Assembly (NCBI GenBank): GCA_021399435.1
Contig: JAJTUP010000054.1
Location: forward strand, 186,001-250,000
DNA length: 64,000 nucleotides
Direction: 5' to 3'
From: Diaporthe sp. PMI_573
Lineage: Eukaryota; Ascomycota; Sordariomycetes; Diaporthales; Diaporthaceae
The first letter of the stretch is position 1; each line of letters begins with the position of its first letter. The position numbers and the translations under genes were made by a program. Below the pieces are notes generated by a model. That model worked only from the letters and a program-made list of their open reading frames with translations, was not told where the DNA came from and made no database searches. Positions 29,990 to 42,000 of the stretch are shown here, in pieces.

Positions 29990-32900
29990 ATGCGCCTGCT
30001 GCATCGCAGCGACACGGGGGCCATCCGCCTGACCGAAGATATTGTCAAAAACATTCCCCGCTATGCGATCCTCTCCCACAGATGGGGCGCCGAAGAGGTC
30101 ACGTTGCAAGAGCTCAGCGACGGCACCGGCCAGAGCAAGCGCGGCTACCACAAGATTCGCTTTTGCGGCGAGCAAGCCCGGCGCGATGGCCTATCCTACT
30201 TCTGGGTCGACACCTGTTGCATCGACAAGAAAAACGCTGTGGAGCTGCAAGAGGCCATCAATAGCATGTTCCGCTGGTACCGCAATGCAGCCCGGTGCTA
30301 CGTCTATCTCGACGACGTGTCCTACCCCACGGCCCAGTCAGAGCCTCCAGGAGCGCCGCCTCAGAAGAAGCAAAAGCGTTTGGATACAGCGGCCTCCGCT
30401 GTCCAGCCCACCGAGCCGGAATGGCAATCGGCGTTTCGGAACAGCCTTTGGTTCACTCGCGGGTGGACACTCCAAGAACTCCTCGCGCCGGCGTCGGTCG
30501 AGTTCTTCTCGAGAGAAGGCACGCTGCTTGGGAACAAGATCTCCCTCGAGCAGAGCATCCGCGACGTGACGCGCATCCCCGCCGAAGCGCTGAGGAACAG
30601 CCAGCTGCCCGACTTTAGCGTTTCAGACCGATATTCTTGGATGGACCACCGCGAGACCACGCGCGAAGAAGACATGGCCTACGCGCTGCTCGGCATCTTC
30701 GACGTCCAAATGCCACTTATCTACGGCGAGGGAAGAGCGAGGGCGTTTGGCCGACTGCGAAAGGAGGTCGATCAGACCACCACGCCCCCGCCGATACCAG
30801 TCGCAGAAGGGGCGACGTTCGACTCCCGCGCAGAGGAGCACAACACACAATGCTATCCCGATACGCGCGTCAACCTCCTCCGCCAGATCACAAGCTGGGC
30901 GGAGGACCCTAGTGGAAAGGTTATATTTTGGCTGAACGGTATGGCCGGTACGGGGAAATCTACCGTGTCCCGTACCGTTGCGCAGCGCTTCCACGAACGC
31001 GGCCTCCTTGGCTCGAGCTTCTTCTTCAAGAGAGGCGAGGCCGACCGAGGGCACGCCGCCCGGTTGTTTACCACCCTCGCCGCCGAGCTCGCGAAGAAGG
31101 TGCCCCGCGTTGCACGGCAAATCCGGACGGCGATTGATGCCGATCCCGACCTTGGTAGCAAGGCTTTACGGGAGCAGTTTGAGAAACTGATTCTGCGTGC
31201 CCTTACCGACATGCGCAACCCGCAGACCCTCATAATCGTCATTGATGCTCTCGACGAGTGTGACGGAGACACAGACATCAAGGCCATCATCCATCTCTTG
31301 TCCCAGGCCCGGACGCTTCCATCCGTGCGCTTGAGGACATTCTTGACAAGTCGGCCCGAACTGCCCATCCGTCTCGGCTTTAAAAAAATTCACGGCGGCT
31401 ACCAGGATCTTGTTCTTCACGAGATACCGCGGCCCATCATCGCGCACGATCTTCGCGTCTTTTTCGAATTCGAACTAGCGAGGATCCGCGAGGAGTACAA
31501 TACTGGCGCCTTCGAAGACCTAGAACTCCCGCCCGACTGGCCGGGCCAGCACATCGAAACCCTTGTCGGCCTGGCGGTCCCCCTCTTCATCTTCGCTGCC
31601 ACAATATGCCGGTTTCTCGAAGATACTGCATGGCGCAATCCCGCCGGTCAGTTGCAAAAACTTCTGGCCTATCAGGCAGCATCTCGGAACTCGGAGCTAG
31701 ACAAGCTCAGTCGCACATACCTGCCCGTTCTTGATCAGCTCGTAGAGGGAAAGAGCGATTTACAGAAGGAGCGCCTGCTTGAGGGATTTCGAAATATTGT
31801 TGGTGCGATTGTCCTTCTTGCCGAGCCGCTCTCCGCATCGGCTCTCTCGCGACTTCTAGACATCCCTCTAGGCATCATACAGTGCCAGCTCCAAACGCTC
31901 CATTCCGTACTCGCCATCCCCCCCAGGGCAGATGCTCCCATCCGGGCCTTTCACCTGTCCTTTCACGACTTTCTCGTCGACCCATTGAAGAAGGATACTA
32001 ACAAGTTCTGGATTAACGAGCAAGTGACCCACGAGAGGCTTGCTGCGCGATGTATCGAGCTATTGTCCACCAATGAGACCCTCAAGAAAAACATCTGCAG
32101 CCTCCGGGAGCCAGGAGTGTCTCTATCCCAAGTCGATCGTCAAACTATAGACACGTGTCTCCCGCCTGCAGTCCAATATGCTTGTCTGTACTGGGCCAAT
32201 CACTTAGAACGTGGCAAGGTATCCATACAAGACAAGGGCCAGGTCCATGCATTCTTACAAACGCATTTCCTTCATTGGCTTGAAGCATTATGCCTTATGG
32301 GAAAGATGTATGATAGCATTAGTGTGGTAGAAGTCCTGCGAAAGCGTTGCCAGGTAAGACATCAAAGCACTCGTCTTGCATACTAATGCTGATCTGTCAG
32401 CCTGGAACACATATTGACAAACTTCTTCGGGACGCAAATCGATTCATTCTAAACTGCATTCCAATCGTGACCAAACACCCACTCCAGCTCTATTCCTCCG
32501 CCATCTGTTTTTCCCCGGAAAAGAGCGTGATTCGACAGAAGGTTCAAAGAGAGATGTCAACCTGGATTGTTAGAGCCCCGGCCATGGAAGACACTTGGAA
32601 TGCCTGCGTGCAGACGCTCGAGGGCCATGACGGTAGGATCCGGTCGATCGCCATCTCGCCCGACGGCCGCTGGCTCGCGTCAGGGTCGGACGATAAGACC
32701 GTCAAGATCTGGGACGTGGCGACAGGTGCCTGCAAGCAGACGCTCGTGGGCCATGACGATTGGATCCAGTCGATCGCCATCTCGCCCGACGGCCGCTGGC
32801 TTGCGTCGGGGTCGGACGATAAGACCGTCAAGATCTGGGACGTGGCGACAGGTGCCTGCAAGCAGACGCTCGTGGGCCATGACGATGGGATCCAGTCGAT

Positions 32901-34194
32901 CGCCATCTCGCCCGACGGCCGCTGGCTCGCGTCAGGGTCGGACGATAAGACCGTCAAGATCTGGGACGTGGCGACAGGTGCCTGTAAGCAGACGCTCGTG
33001 GGCCATGACGATTGGATCCGGTCGATCGCCATCTCGCCCGACGGCCGCTGGCTCGCATCGGGGTCGGACGATAAGACCATCAAGATCTGGGACGTGGCGA
33101 CAGGTGCCTGCAAGCAGACGCTTGTGGGCCGTGACGATGGGATCTTGTCGATCGCCATCTCGCCCGACGGCCGCTGGCTCGCGTCGGGGTCGGACGATAA
33201 GACCGTCAAGATCTGGGACATGGCGACAGGTGCCTGTAAGCAGACGCTCGTGGGCCATGCCGATGGGATCCAGTCGATCGCCATCTCGCCCGACGGCCGC
33301 TGGCTCGCATCAGGGTCGGACGATAAGACCGTCAAGATCTGGGACATGGCGACAGGTGCCTGTAAGCAGACGCTCGTGGGCCATGCCGATGGGATCCAGT
33401 CGATCGCCATCTCGCCCGACGGCCGCTGGCTCGCGTCAGGGTCGTGGGATAAGACTGTCAAGATCTGGGACATGGCGACAGGTGCCTGCAAGCAGACGCT
33501 CGTGGGCCATGACGATTGGATCTTGTCGATCGCCATCTCGCCCGACGGCCGCTGGCTTGCGTCGGGGTCGGACGATAAGACCATCAAGATCTGGGACATG
33601 GCGACAGGTGCCTGCAAGCAGACGCTCGTGGGCCATGACGATAGGATCCGGTCGATCGCCATCTCGCCCGACGGCCGCTGGCTCGCATCGGGGTCGGACG
33701 ATAAGACCGTCAAGATCTGGGACATGGCGACAGGTGCCTGTAAGCAGACGCTCGTGGGCCGTGACGATAGGATCTTGTCGATCGCCATCTCGCCCGACGG
33801 CCGCTGGCTCGCGTCGGGGTCGGATAAGACCATCAAGATCTGGGACATGGCGACAGGCGCCTGCAAGCAGACGCTTCATATGGATAAGATTATTTGCCGT
33901 CTAGCATTTGATTCTAACATACGCCTTCATACGGAAATTGGTATTATCAATCTCGATACACACATATCGCGGACGTCAGAGGTAGTACAACCCGCCACAG
34001 TGGACTCAGAGCCCCACTATCAGGGATATGGAATACACGCTAGTTGGATTATGTGGAATGATCAGAGGGTTATGTGGCTGCCGCCTGAGTATCGGCCACG
34101 CCAATCGGCTATCGTAGGCACAACCATCGTGCTTGGTTGTGTGTCAGGCCGCGTTTTAGTGCTTAAGTGTTCGACCGATAACCCTGTTGCCTAG
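29990..34194 (+). CDS. HET-NACHT-WD40 NLR-type receptor (HET-E/HNWD class)
   Basis: Two exons, 29990-32353 and 32401-34194, with a 47-bp GTAAGA...CAG intron in phase 0 and a branch-like CTAAT inside it. They give about 1385 residues. The HET domain spans residues 1-250 (YAILSHRWG, WVDTCCIDKK, RGWTLQELLAP, TTREEDMAYALLGIFDV). The NACHT domain follows, with Walker A GMAGTGKST at about 317-325, Walker B TLIIVIDALDEC at about 413-424 and LTSRPELP near 452. A helical region follows. Ten WD40 repeats lie at about 860-1278, then a unique ~107-residue tail. Known relatives, such as Podospora HET-E and HET-D, sense non-self partners through WD repeats and trigger cell death through the HET domain. No stop or frameshift is seen, so it is probably functional. 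It lies between transposons with no obvious partner effector gene adjacent. Confidence 0.93.
32354..32400 (+). other. intron of the HET-NACHT-WD40 gene
   Basis: It begins GTAAGACATC and ends GATCTGTCAG, with CTAATGCTGAT near the 3' end as branch site. Removing it joins ...RKRCQ to PGTHIDKLL in frame. Without splicing the first frame stops at 32386, before the WD repeats. Confidence 0.85.
32614..33870 (+). repeat. ten-unit WD40 tandem array (126-bp units)
   Basis: Nine units of exactly 126 bp and a last one of 123 bp (one Asp codon lost), each encoding a 42-residue WD40 blade with the frame SIAISPDGRWLASGS and KIWD. The framework codons are almost identical between units. Amino-acid differences fall at few sites: E/V after TL, H/R and D/A in the GHD motif, G/D, then R/W/G, then R/Q/L before SIAIS, D/W in GSDDKT, V/I in TVKI, V/M in WDV. 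This is the mark of recent unit exchange plus variation at ligand-facing positions. Confidence 0.95.
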
Positions 34195-35280
34195 AGAGTT
34201 TAAATGTCTCAAAAGCTTATCCAGTCCTCTGTTTCTCTTCTTTTCATCATAGCGTGCCACCAGAAGGGTGTGGGAGCAGCAGTAGCTTTATAGTGTAGGG
34301 ACGTTGCCACAAGATTCCTCGTGTGAGGGCTTCGGTAATTCGAAACACCTCAAAGGAGTGGCCTATTGAGTTTGTAGAGACCGAGTATCGACCGGACTAC
34401 GGCAATGGGGAGTAAAGAACTGCTCGAGTTGGTCCCATATCTCCTCTTGCCTTGACGGGAAGTCGTCCCACGGGATAATTCGCTGGGGGTAAATTCTGCC
34501 AACAGGATTGGCCGTATCGCCTTGTGTGGTCAAAGAACGATCAGTAACGACCTCGATGGCAAGACTCAGAGTGTGACAAGCCTCAAGATAAGGCTCAAGC
34601 GTCTGCGCCAGTATGCTCTCGCGACGTCTTCAGCTTCTTCGCGTCGGCGTTGCTGGGAACGAACGCCTGACGGAGTTCCCGACGCCGTGTGTGGAGGAAA
34701 TGAAGCGAATAGCTAAAGACAATTGATTCGCTATGGTAACTAATAGAGAAACAGAACATCGCGACCGGGAACAAGCTGGTCCAACATGGCTTTACCTGTG
34801 CCCAAAGCTGCCTTGTCAAGGCCCCTTCACCAGGATTTCCGAATCCCTATTCTGGTCTCTGCATCCTTTATTATCAGGAAAACACATTGACAACCACAAT
34901 TTACTAAGCAGGTACTATCATAAGGTTTCAACTGGAATCCTCCAAAACAGTCAAAAGTATATGCGTCCTTCTCTCTACTCCTCCGCTAACATGCCAAAGC
35001 AAGAATTGCCGCAAGAAAGACAAACAAACGCTCGAAGTCCTAGCGTCTACCATCTTGCAAAACGCACCTGGGGAGCTCGTCAAGGCATGCGTAGGTCTCG
35101 CAGAAATAGCGGAACTGGCAATTCGGCCGGATCAGACACTGGATAGGCAAAAGGCTGTCGCAGAAGTCAGGCACGATTTACGTCGTTGGGCTAAGTAATT
35201 GCAAATGTTGAGCCCACCTCTCTTCACATTGTACATTAAGAACCGAGACTTCCACTACAATGCTTCGTGCACTTGTCACG
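34195..35280. other. mostly non-coding; possible orphan exon at 34995-35197
   Basis: No complete gene is seen. From about 34995 the plus strand is open and coding-like without a Met (TLEVLASTILQNAPGELVKA, then CVGLAEIAELAIRPDQTLDR and RHDLRRWAK, stop at 35197). A CTAAC...AG signal sits just before it, so it could be the last exon of an eroded gene. No family is recognised. Confidence 0.3.
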
Positions 35281-35289
35281 TTTTGGGGT

Positions 35290-35815
35290 CCCCCTGGCCT
35301 GAATTCTTAGCCCCCCTGCTTTTGGTACCCCCCCCCCTCCTGCCTTTCAGGACCCCTCTCTCCTGCCTTTTAGGACCCCTTCTCCTGCCTTTCAGGACCC
35401 CTCTCTCCTGCCTTTTAGAACCCCCTCTCCTGCCTTTCAGGACCCCCTCTCCTGCCTTGCAGGACCCCCCCTCCTGCCTTTCAGGAACCCTCCTGCTTTT
35501 CTGTACCACCCCCTCTCATGCTTTTGGGTACCCCCTCTCCTGCCATTTAGGATCCCCTCTCCTGCCTTTCAGGACCCCTCTCTCCTGCTTTTCGGTACCA
35601 CCCCCTCTCATGCTTTTCGGTACCCCCTCTCCTGCCTTTTAGGACCCCCTCTCCTGCTTTTCGCTACCACCCCCTCTCCTACTTTTCGGTACCCCCCTCT
35701 CCTGCCTTTTAGAACCCCCTCTCCTGCCTTTCAGGACCCCCTCTCCTGCCTTGCAGGACCCCCCCTCCTGCCTTTCAGGAACCCTCCTGCTTTTCTGTAC
35801 CACCCCCTCTCCTGC
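35290..35815. repeat. pyrimidine-rich minisatellite with higher-order repeat
   Basis: The plus strand is a run of imperfect ~20-22 base units of the type CTCTCCTGCCTTTCAGGACCC, with variants ending TTTTAGGACC, TTTTCGGTACC and TTTTCTGTACC. A block of about 110 bp near 35408-35517 recurs almost exactly at 35702-35811, a 294-bp higher-order period. One strand is nearly pure pyrimidine plus G, which could favour triplex or slipped structures. Confidence 0.92.
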
Positions 35816-36014
35816 CGGGGCCGGCTGCCAGGCCTCGTGGAGTCCGGATACCGGGATCATGGCAGCCAGCTACACAGCATTTCGGAGCTCTGTATGGCGA
35901 ACCAGCTTGGAGGGTATACCGTATATACTCGACAAATTCACGATACCCCCGGTCACTAAGACTAGTCCTATTTTGGTCTAGTTTGAAGCCACCATGGCCA
36001 GGGTTTTGGATACA

Positions 36015-37224
36015 CTAACAAGCTACAGTAATACAGTCTTGAACCTCCTCTTCCTTCACAAAGAGGTCCATCTCTTCCAGAGGTGTTACAGACACTTCCT
36101 CATACTCCATCTTCATGGTAGGTTCCTTAGCCGTTTCCCAGCCTTCCCAGTTGATTTGAGAAGGCTCTATATCCTTGATACGGACCATGTTAACCTGACT
36201 TCCATCAGGACGAATAGAAATTCCAGTGTGAATGAAGGCATTCTGAACCAACTCTGGCCTTTCTTCCAGACGTTTTACTGCCCTGGCTACTACCCAGGTA
36301 GTCATTATACGCATGTCAGAGACTGTCCATATATGTCCAGGGCTTTCCTTCTCTTTCTCTGTCATATATTCGTCAGTAAATTCCTGAAGCCAAAGCTTGA
36401 AGGGATGGTTGACTGCAGTATCCAATGGCTGAAGGAGACTAGTACAGCCAGCTGGTATCAATGCAATAGTAACCCCTAGATCCTTCAACTATTGCTTGAT
36501 AGTGTCAGTTACATGGAATCTAGCAACATCCATAACCAATAGGAAATCCTTCATATCCTTAGCTACTGCGTCTAGTTCTTCAGTAATCCATTTACCGAAT
36601 AATTCCTCATTATTGTAAGCTGTAGGATTGAATTCCACAGTAACATCAGGACTGTAGGATGAGGATTCCTGATTGTATATCCTTCCTGCAGGTCCTGAAG
36701 TACCATGGAATATAATCTTCGGCTTGAATCTCTGTATGCCATCTGCAGAGATGTAGAGAATAAGAGTAGCTTGTCGTTTATCCCATCCACTCCGTTCTGT
36801 TTTTGCCTGTACTGACTTCGAGCCTGTAGAAGTATATGTACATCCAGAATTATACTCAAATGGAATAGGAGTTTCGTCCAGATTTAGGATTGCTGATTTG
36901 GAGAACCGCCGAGGAGGTGAGTTGTTGACAACTGGTGCTGGTGCTGGTGCTGGTGCTGGTGCTGGTGCTGGTGCTGGTGCTGGTGCTGGTGCTGGTGCTG
37001 GTGCTAGTGCTGGTGCTGGTGCTGGTGCTGATACTGGTACTGAGAGAGAATCTCTTGGTTGAGATATACGTCTAATGAACTTGACAAAGTTATTCACAAC
37101 TTCAAGGTACTCTGCAGGAAGCTTGGTAGCCTTCTTAGTAACCCTTCTATGTGAAATCCTATGTCGATGTAGAAAGCCTCTAAACCAGCCGGTAGAGAAT
37201 ACCCAGAGGTGAACGCTTTCAGGG
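36015..37224 (-). mobile_element. pogo-superfamily transposase, one stop, 5'-truncated
   Basis: The minus strand encodes most of a DDE_1 transposase: part of the DNA-binding region (WFRGFLHRHRISHRRVTKKA), an (Ala-Pro)n tract, then NLDETPIPFEYN with the first catalytic Asp. LLVMDVARFHVTD with the second Asp follows, then IPAGCTSLLQPLDTAVNHPF, with the LQPLD motif that contributes the third acidic residue. A single TAG at 36486-36488 splits the frame where the family usually has a sense codon, consistent with CAG to TAG. The N-terminal helix-turn-helix is lost where the gypsy A LTR starts (37225). The C-terminal end is acidic. Confidence 0.85.
36934..37029. repeat. (GGTGCT)n microsatellite inside transposase
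   Basis: About sixteen hexamer units with rare variants. On the minus strand they encode an alternating Ala-Pro tract between the DNA-binding and catalytic parts of the pogo transposase. It keeps the frame open, so it behaves as an expanded linker. Confidence 0.92.
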
Positions 37225-37428
37225 TGTGACGACGACGGAACCCTAACCCTGGATGGCCAGGTGGGGCATGCAAGCACGCGATCTAGCGTGCAGGCCAACG
37301 CGCTTGACTTCTCGTCGCGCCCGCGGTAAAGGCTGCGGCCTTTTCTTTCTCTTGCTTCCCTAGAGTAGAATCTTCGTCCATAGTGCCAATTCAAGGTGTT
37401 CACGCCCTCTGCAACGCTGGCCGTGACA
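37225..37428 (+). repeat. gypsy A 5' LTR
   Basis: A 204-bp LTR, TGTGAC...GTGACA. It contains CCCTAACCCT and a CCAATTCAAGG segment near its 3' end that also occurs in related form in the gypsy B LTR. Confidence 0.92.
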
Positions 37429-37620
37429 CTATTCTACTCTCTCTTTACTCGCTGACCTAGCGATCAATAAATAAGGTACCCTTTTCGCTGGCTTAGCGAT
37501 CAATAAATAAGCTGCCCTATTTCACGTCGTTCATACGCATCCGACCGAACGACCAACGACCAACGACCAATGATTGGCTAGTCGACTAACTGACACCGAT
37601 CAACGACCCGGCCGACCTAG

Positions 37621-39054
37621 ATGCCGCCGAGGAAGACCTATCCGCTCGCAAGCCGACGATCCGTCCGACTGAACCGCGAGTCTGCTGGAGGAGCGATCAA
37701 CGGCTTAGAAAGTGTAGGAGGGACGGCCCCTGATACCGACTCGACCATTGAGCAAGAAGACTCAGCCAACGACGCAAGTCTGGTGCTCCCCAGCATTGAA
37801 GTCATTCCTGACAACTCGAACGACGAGTCCGATTCAGCAAGGACTAGCGGGACCACCACACCGATACCGACCCCAAGTGAACACGACACTGCACCTGAGA
37901 TGGCCGACGACGAAGTCCAAGCTCAGCTCGCGCAGATCCAAGCTGAGCTCACACGCCTACGCGCCGAGAACGTGCAGCTCAAGGCTGCAATCGACAGCAA
38001 CGGTAATGACAACGGCAATGGTCGCAACAATGCCCGACCACGTGAGGCTACCCCCGACGTGAGTGCGTTTGGTGGCAAGACCTTCACCCCGATTGGTATA
38101 GCCGCGCGGGCTGCCTTCAAACCCTATGGCAAGGACCAAGACGCTGTTAACCCCGACTACGACCGAAAGGCTAAACCTACGGCCACCGACCCTGGCAGGT
38201 TTGGGGGTGACAAGAACGAGTTTGACAGTTGGGTTGCCCGATTGGCTGACAAGTTTAAGATCGATAATGACACATTCAAGAACGAATATGCCCGGATGGC
38301 TCTCGTCCATAGCCTGACGACCGATCGTGCCAATAAGATGATCAAGACTCGATACCTATCTGAGACTAACCCTTATTCGGGCGTGGCCGAAATGATCCAG
38401 GTACTAGCAACGGTGTACCACAACTCGAACCAAGCTTCCGACGCTCGTAAGGCTCTGGCTAAGATGATGTATGAGCCGGGAAGCAAAACCGATATCTTCC
38501 AGTTTATTTCGGACATCAACGCCCTAGCCGACGAAGCTGGCATCGCCGACGCTGAACGTAAAGCCACCCTATGGGAACACATCCCACCTGGTCTTGACAA
38601 CCGTCTGCTTAGTGACAGCAAAGACCCCGACATTTCCTACGAACGCTTCACCCGTAACGTCGCCGACGCCGCCCACAGCCAACAACGCCATTACGAACTG
38701 AACTAGGAGCGTCGCCGTAAGAAGGATAGCTCTAATACCAACGACCCTAACGACCGTAAATCATCTTCTCATTTGCCTAGGTCTCGTAACAACCACCGAC
38801 CTAAACCCGATTCCAACCCAAAGGCTTCTAACGGCAAACCTGTTACCGTCCTAACCGCTCACCGCGCCCTCACGGAGGATGAAAAGCGCGTCCACTGGGA
38901 TGCTAACTCCTGCTTCATTTGCGGCAAGGTTGGCCACAAAGGCGCTGCTTGCCCGGACCGCGAGAAGCTCCCGACAGTCAAGTCTATCAAGGCTAAGGAG
39001 AAGGATGCTAAGGTAGAGGAAACGAGCTCGAGCGATGAGTCGGAAAACGAGTAG
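37621..39054 (+). pseudogene. gag: gypsy A gag, one internal stop
   Basis: The gag frame starts MPPRKTYPLASRRSVRLNRE, with an acidic N-terminal part and a coiled coil (QAQLAQIQAELTRLRAENVQ). The capsid-like retrotransposon gag domain follows (KPTATDPGRFGGDKNEFDSW to HIPPGLDNRLLSDS). TAG at 38704-38706 interrupts YELN*ERRRKKD. The same frame then continues to a CCHC zinc knuckle (CFICGKVGHKGAAC) and ends at 39054. The stop is a probable CAG-to-TAG change, otherwise the frame is clean. Gag would package the element RNA in cytoplasmic particles. Confidence 0.85.
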
Positions 39055-39074
39055 GACCACCGGAAGTCTCTACG

Positions 39075-42000
39075 GTGGTCCCTATGTACACAACAGTCCA
39101 GATCGGGAGAGAGAACCCCACCTCCTTCCTCATTAATGCTCAACTTAAGAAGCATAGTGAAGAAGTGCCGATCAAAGCCCTTTGTGATACTGGAGCAGAA
39201 GCCCGACTGCTAGTCAGTCCCTCAGTAGCTCAGCGTGCGGTGGAGCAGCTGGGCGCCCGTCTTAAGAAGCTCAAACGACCTATCACCTTGACCGACTACC
39301 GCCAACAAGAAGCCGGCCGCATCACCTACATCCTCAAAACACCACTGTGTGTAGACGGTCGAACGTTCCCTGACGAATCGTTCTGGGTCACCGAAACAGG
39401 CTATGACGTATTCATTGGTCTAGACTGGTTTGTAGAAAAAGATGTCTGGCTACACCCCCGGACAAGGACATTGGAATGGCCAGAAGACAAAAAGAGCCTC
39501 GCCCACGAAAAGTGCGACCAACCGATATCTATCGACCCAGTCGTCAACGTAGCAGCCCTTCAAGCCCAGATCAATGACGACCCGCGACAAGCGCGGTGGA
39601 GGGATAAGCCGCTACCTGGCGAGCCTATACCCCTCGAGCTATCTAAGCCACAACAGATTACGGGAATCGCTGGAATCAACCCATCGTGGAGGACCAATAG
39701 AGGCGAGAAGATACCTTTTCCCCTAGACGAGGACCCAGGACACGTTCAATTGGTCCGCGAACGGTTACCACTACGGTTACGCCACCTCGAGGGTTTCTTT
39801 TCGAAGAAGGCCTCTACCAAACTCCCGCCCCGGCGACCCGGGTACGATGTGACGCTCGAACTGAAGAATCCGTTGACCGGCTCACCTCCGACCTTCCGCA
39901 CACCGATCGGATTGATTCCACTGGAGAAGGAAACAACAGACGAACTCTTGAAGATTGGGTTTATCGAGCGATGTATGGAGCCCAAGGCAGCGTCAGTCCT
40001 CTTCGTACCAAAGCCACACTCTACGGACAAGCGCTTTTGTATTGATTACCGCTGGATCAACCAATTCTTGAAGGACCGTTTGGTCCCCGCACCTGATGTC
40101 AACGGGACAGTGGCTGGGTGCCGCAACGCTAAGAGATTCTCTAAGATTGATATCATCAGGGCCTTCAACCGACTCCGTATGGCCGTGAACTCTGAACACT
40201 TGACAGCGTTTCGTACACGCCAGGGTACATTCCAGTGGAAGGTTCTGCCTTTCGGCCTTAAGGTTGGGCCGGCTTGGTGGCAGGATTTCATTAATGCCCA
40301 ATTGAACGAACTCCTAGACCTATTTGCGAGCGCCTACGCCGACGACGTTCTGATCTATTCAGATGAGGAAGACGAAGAAGTCCACTGGGTACAGGTGGAG
40401 GAAGTGATACACCGACTGAGCCAAGCCGATCTTCAAGGGGACATCAAGAAGTCCCGATTTAACGTCACGACGATAGACTACCTCGGCATTGTGATGGAAG
40501 CCGGGGTAGGTGTTCGCATCGACCCTGAGAAAGTGAAGGCTATTCACAACTGGAAATTCGAAGACCTCAAGTCGAAGACCGCGATCCGCTCATTCCTAGG
40601 CCTCTGCAACTATATTCGCGTATTCTGCCATCACGCGAGCGGCACCGCAGAGCCTCTTAACCGTTTACTCAAGAAGGATGTGCCCTTTAGCTGCGGCCCC
40701 GAGCAACAAGCTGCCTTTGAAGAACTCAAACGACTCGCGTGCGAAGCGCCTGTGATGGCCTTCTTCGTACCGGGTCGAGAAACGAAAGTCGAGACTGACG
40801 CCTCACGTAACGCCACTGGAGGAGTTATCTGGCAGAAGCAACCTGACGGCGAGTGGAAGCCGGTGGGTTACTTCTCCAAGACAATGACCCCGGCCGAGAG
40901 AGCCTACCCGATCCAGGACCGCGAATTACTCGCTGTGGTACAAACCCTTGAGCAATACCAGCCTGAACTACTCGGAATGAAGTTCTTCGTCCTGACTGAC
41001 CACCAAGCGCTCGTGTATTACTCGACAAAACGAGTCCTCTCTACCCGGCAAGTCCGCTGGGCAGACTTCCTCTCGAACTTCGACATCACATTCCAGTACC
41101 GACCGGGCAAGGATAACGTTGCTGCTGATGCCCTCTCACGAAAGACTGCCGATCTCCCTACTGTCAAAGCCCGTGAGCAAGAAGAACGCACAATGGCGCT
41201 GATCCCGCCCGAGAAGATTAAACCTGCGATCAACGCAGCCGAGGTTGCGTTGACACCCTATACGGTTCAGGGTTCCGACCTCGTCGACCTCATCAAGGTC
41301 GAGAATGAGAAACAAGAACTCGGCTCATATGAAGGCAAATTGATCGTCCCGGAACTCACGAGCAATGGCCAACTCTTTCTACGTACCGCTCTGATCCGCG
41401 AGGCTCACGAACCCAAGATCTTCGCCCACCCAGGGCAGAACAAGACGATCGAGGCAATCCGCCGCCAATACCACTGGGAGGGATTGAACAAGGATGTCCG
41501 ACGCTACGTGAAGAATTGCCACAAGTGCGGCCGCAACAAGGGGCGGCATGACCGTAGCCCAGGACTCCTACGCCCATTACCTATTCCGAACCACGTGTGG
41601 GAGCACGTGGCCGTCGATGGCAAAGATATGCCGCCTGACCGCTATAGCTACAATTACGTATGGGTTTTTATTTGCAAATTTAGCAGGATCTTAGCTACGC
41701 TACCGGGACGAAAGACTGATACGGCGGAAGACCTGGCAAAGCGGTACTACCGCCACCTATATCGTTTCCTTGGTGTTCCTTGGATCTGGATCTCTGATAA
41801 CGCAGGCCCGTTCATCTCTGAGTTTATGGCAACGATCAACAAACTCACAGGCACGAAGCACCGTCACGGTAGTCCTCTCCATCCGCAGACCCAAGGCGTG
41901 ATTGAGATTACCAACCAGGAACTTGACCAGAAGTTGCGTTTCTATATTGACAAATACCAGACCGACTGGAGTGTCCACCTCCCGGCCTTCGACTTCGGCC

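Noticed and set aside
32544..33904. 440- and 445-residue open frames in other frames across the WD40 array
   Set aside because: They arise because a 126-bp unit (divisible by 3) without stops in one copy repeats ten times. Their Arg/Ser/Pro-rich sequence has no domains and simply mirrors the WD40 codons.
35199..35860. Open frames through the pyrimidine-rich minisatellite on both strands
   Set aside because: Low-complexity Pro/Leu/Ser or Gly/Arg repeats imposed by the tandem DNA unit, with no start context or flanking coding sequence.
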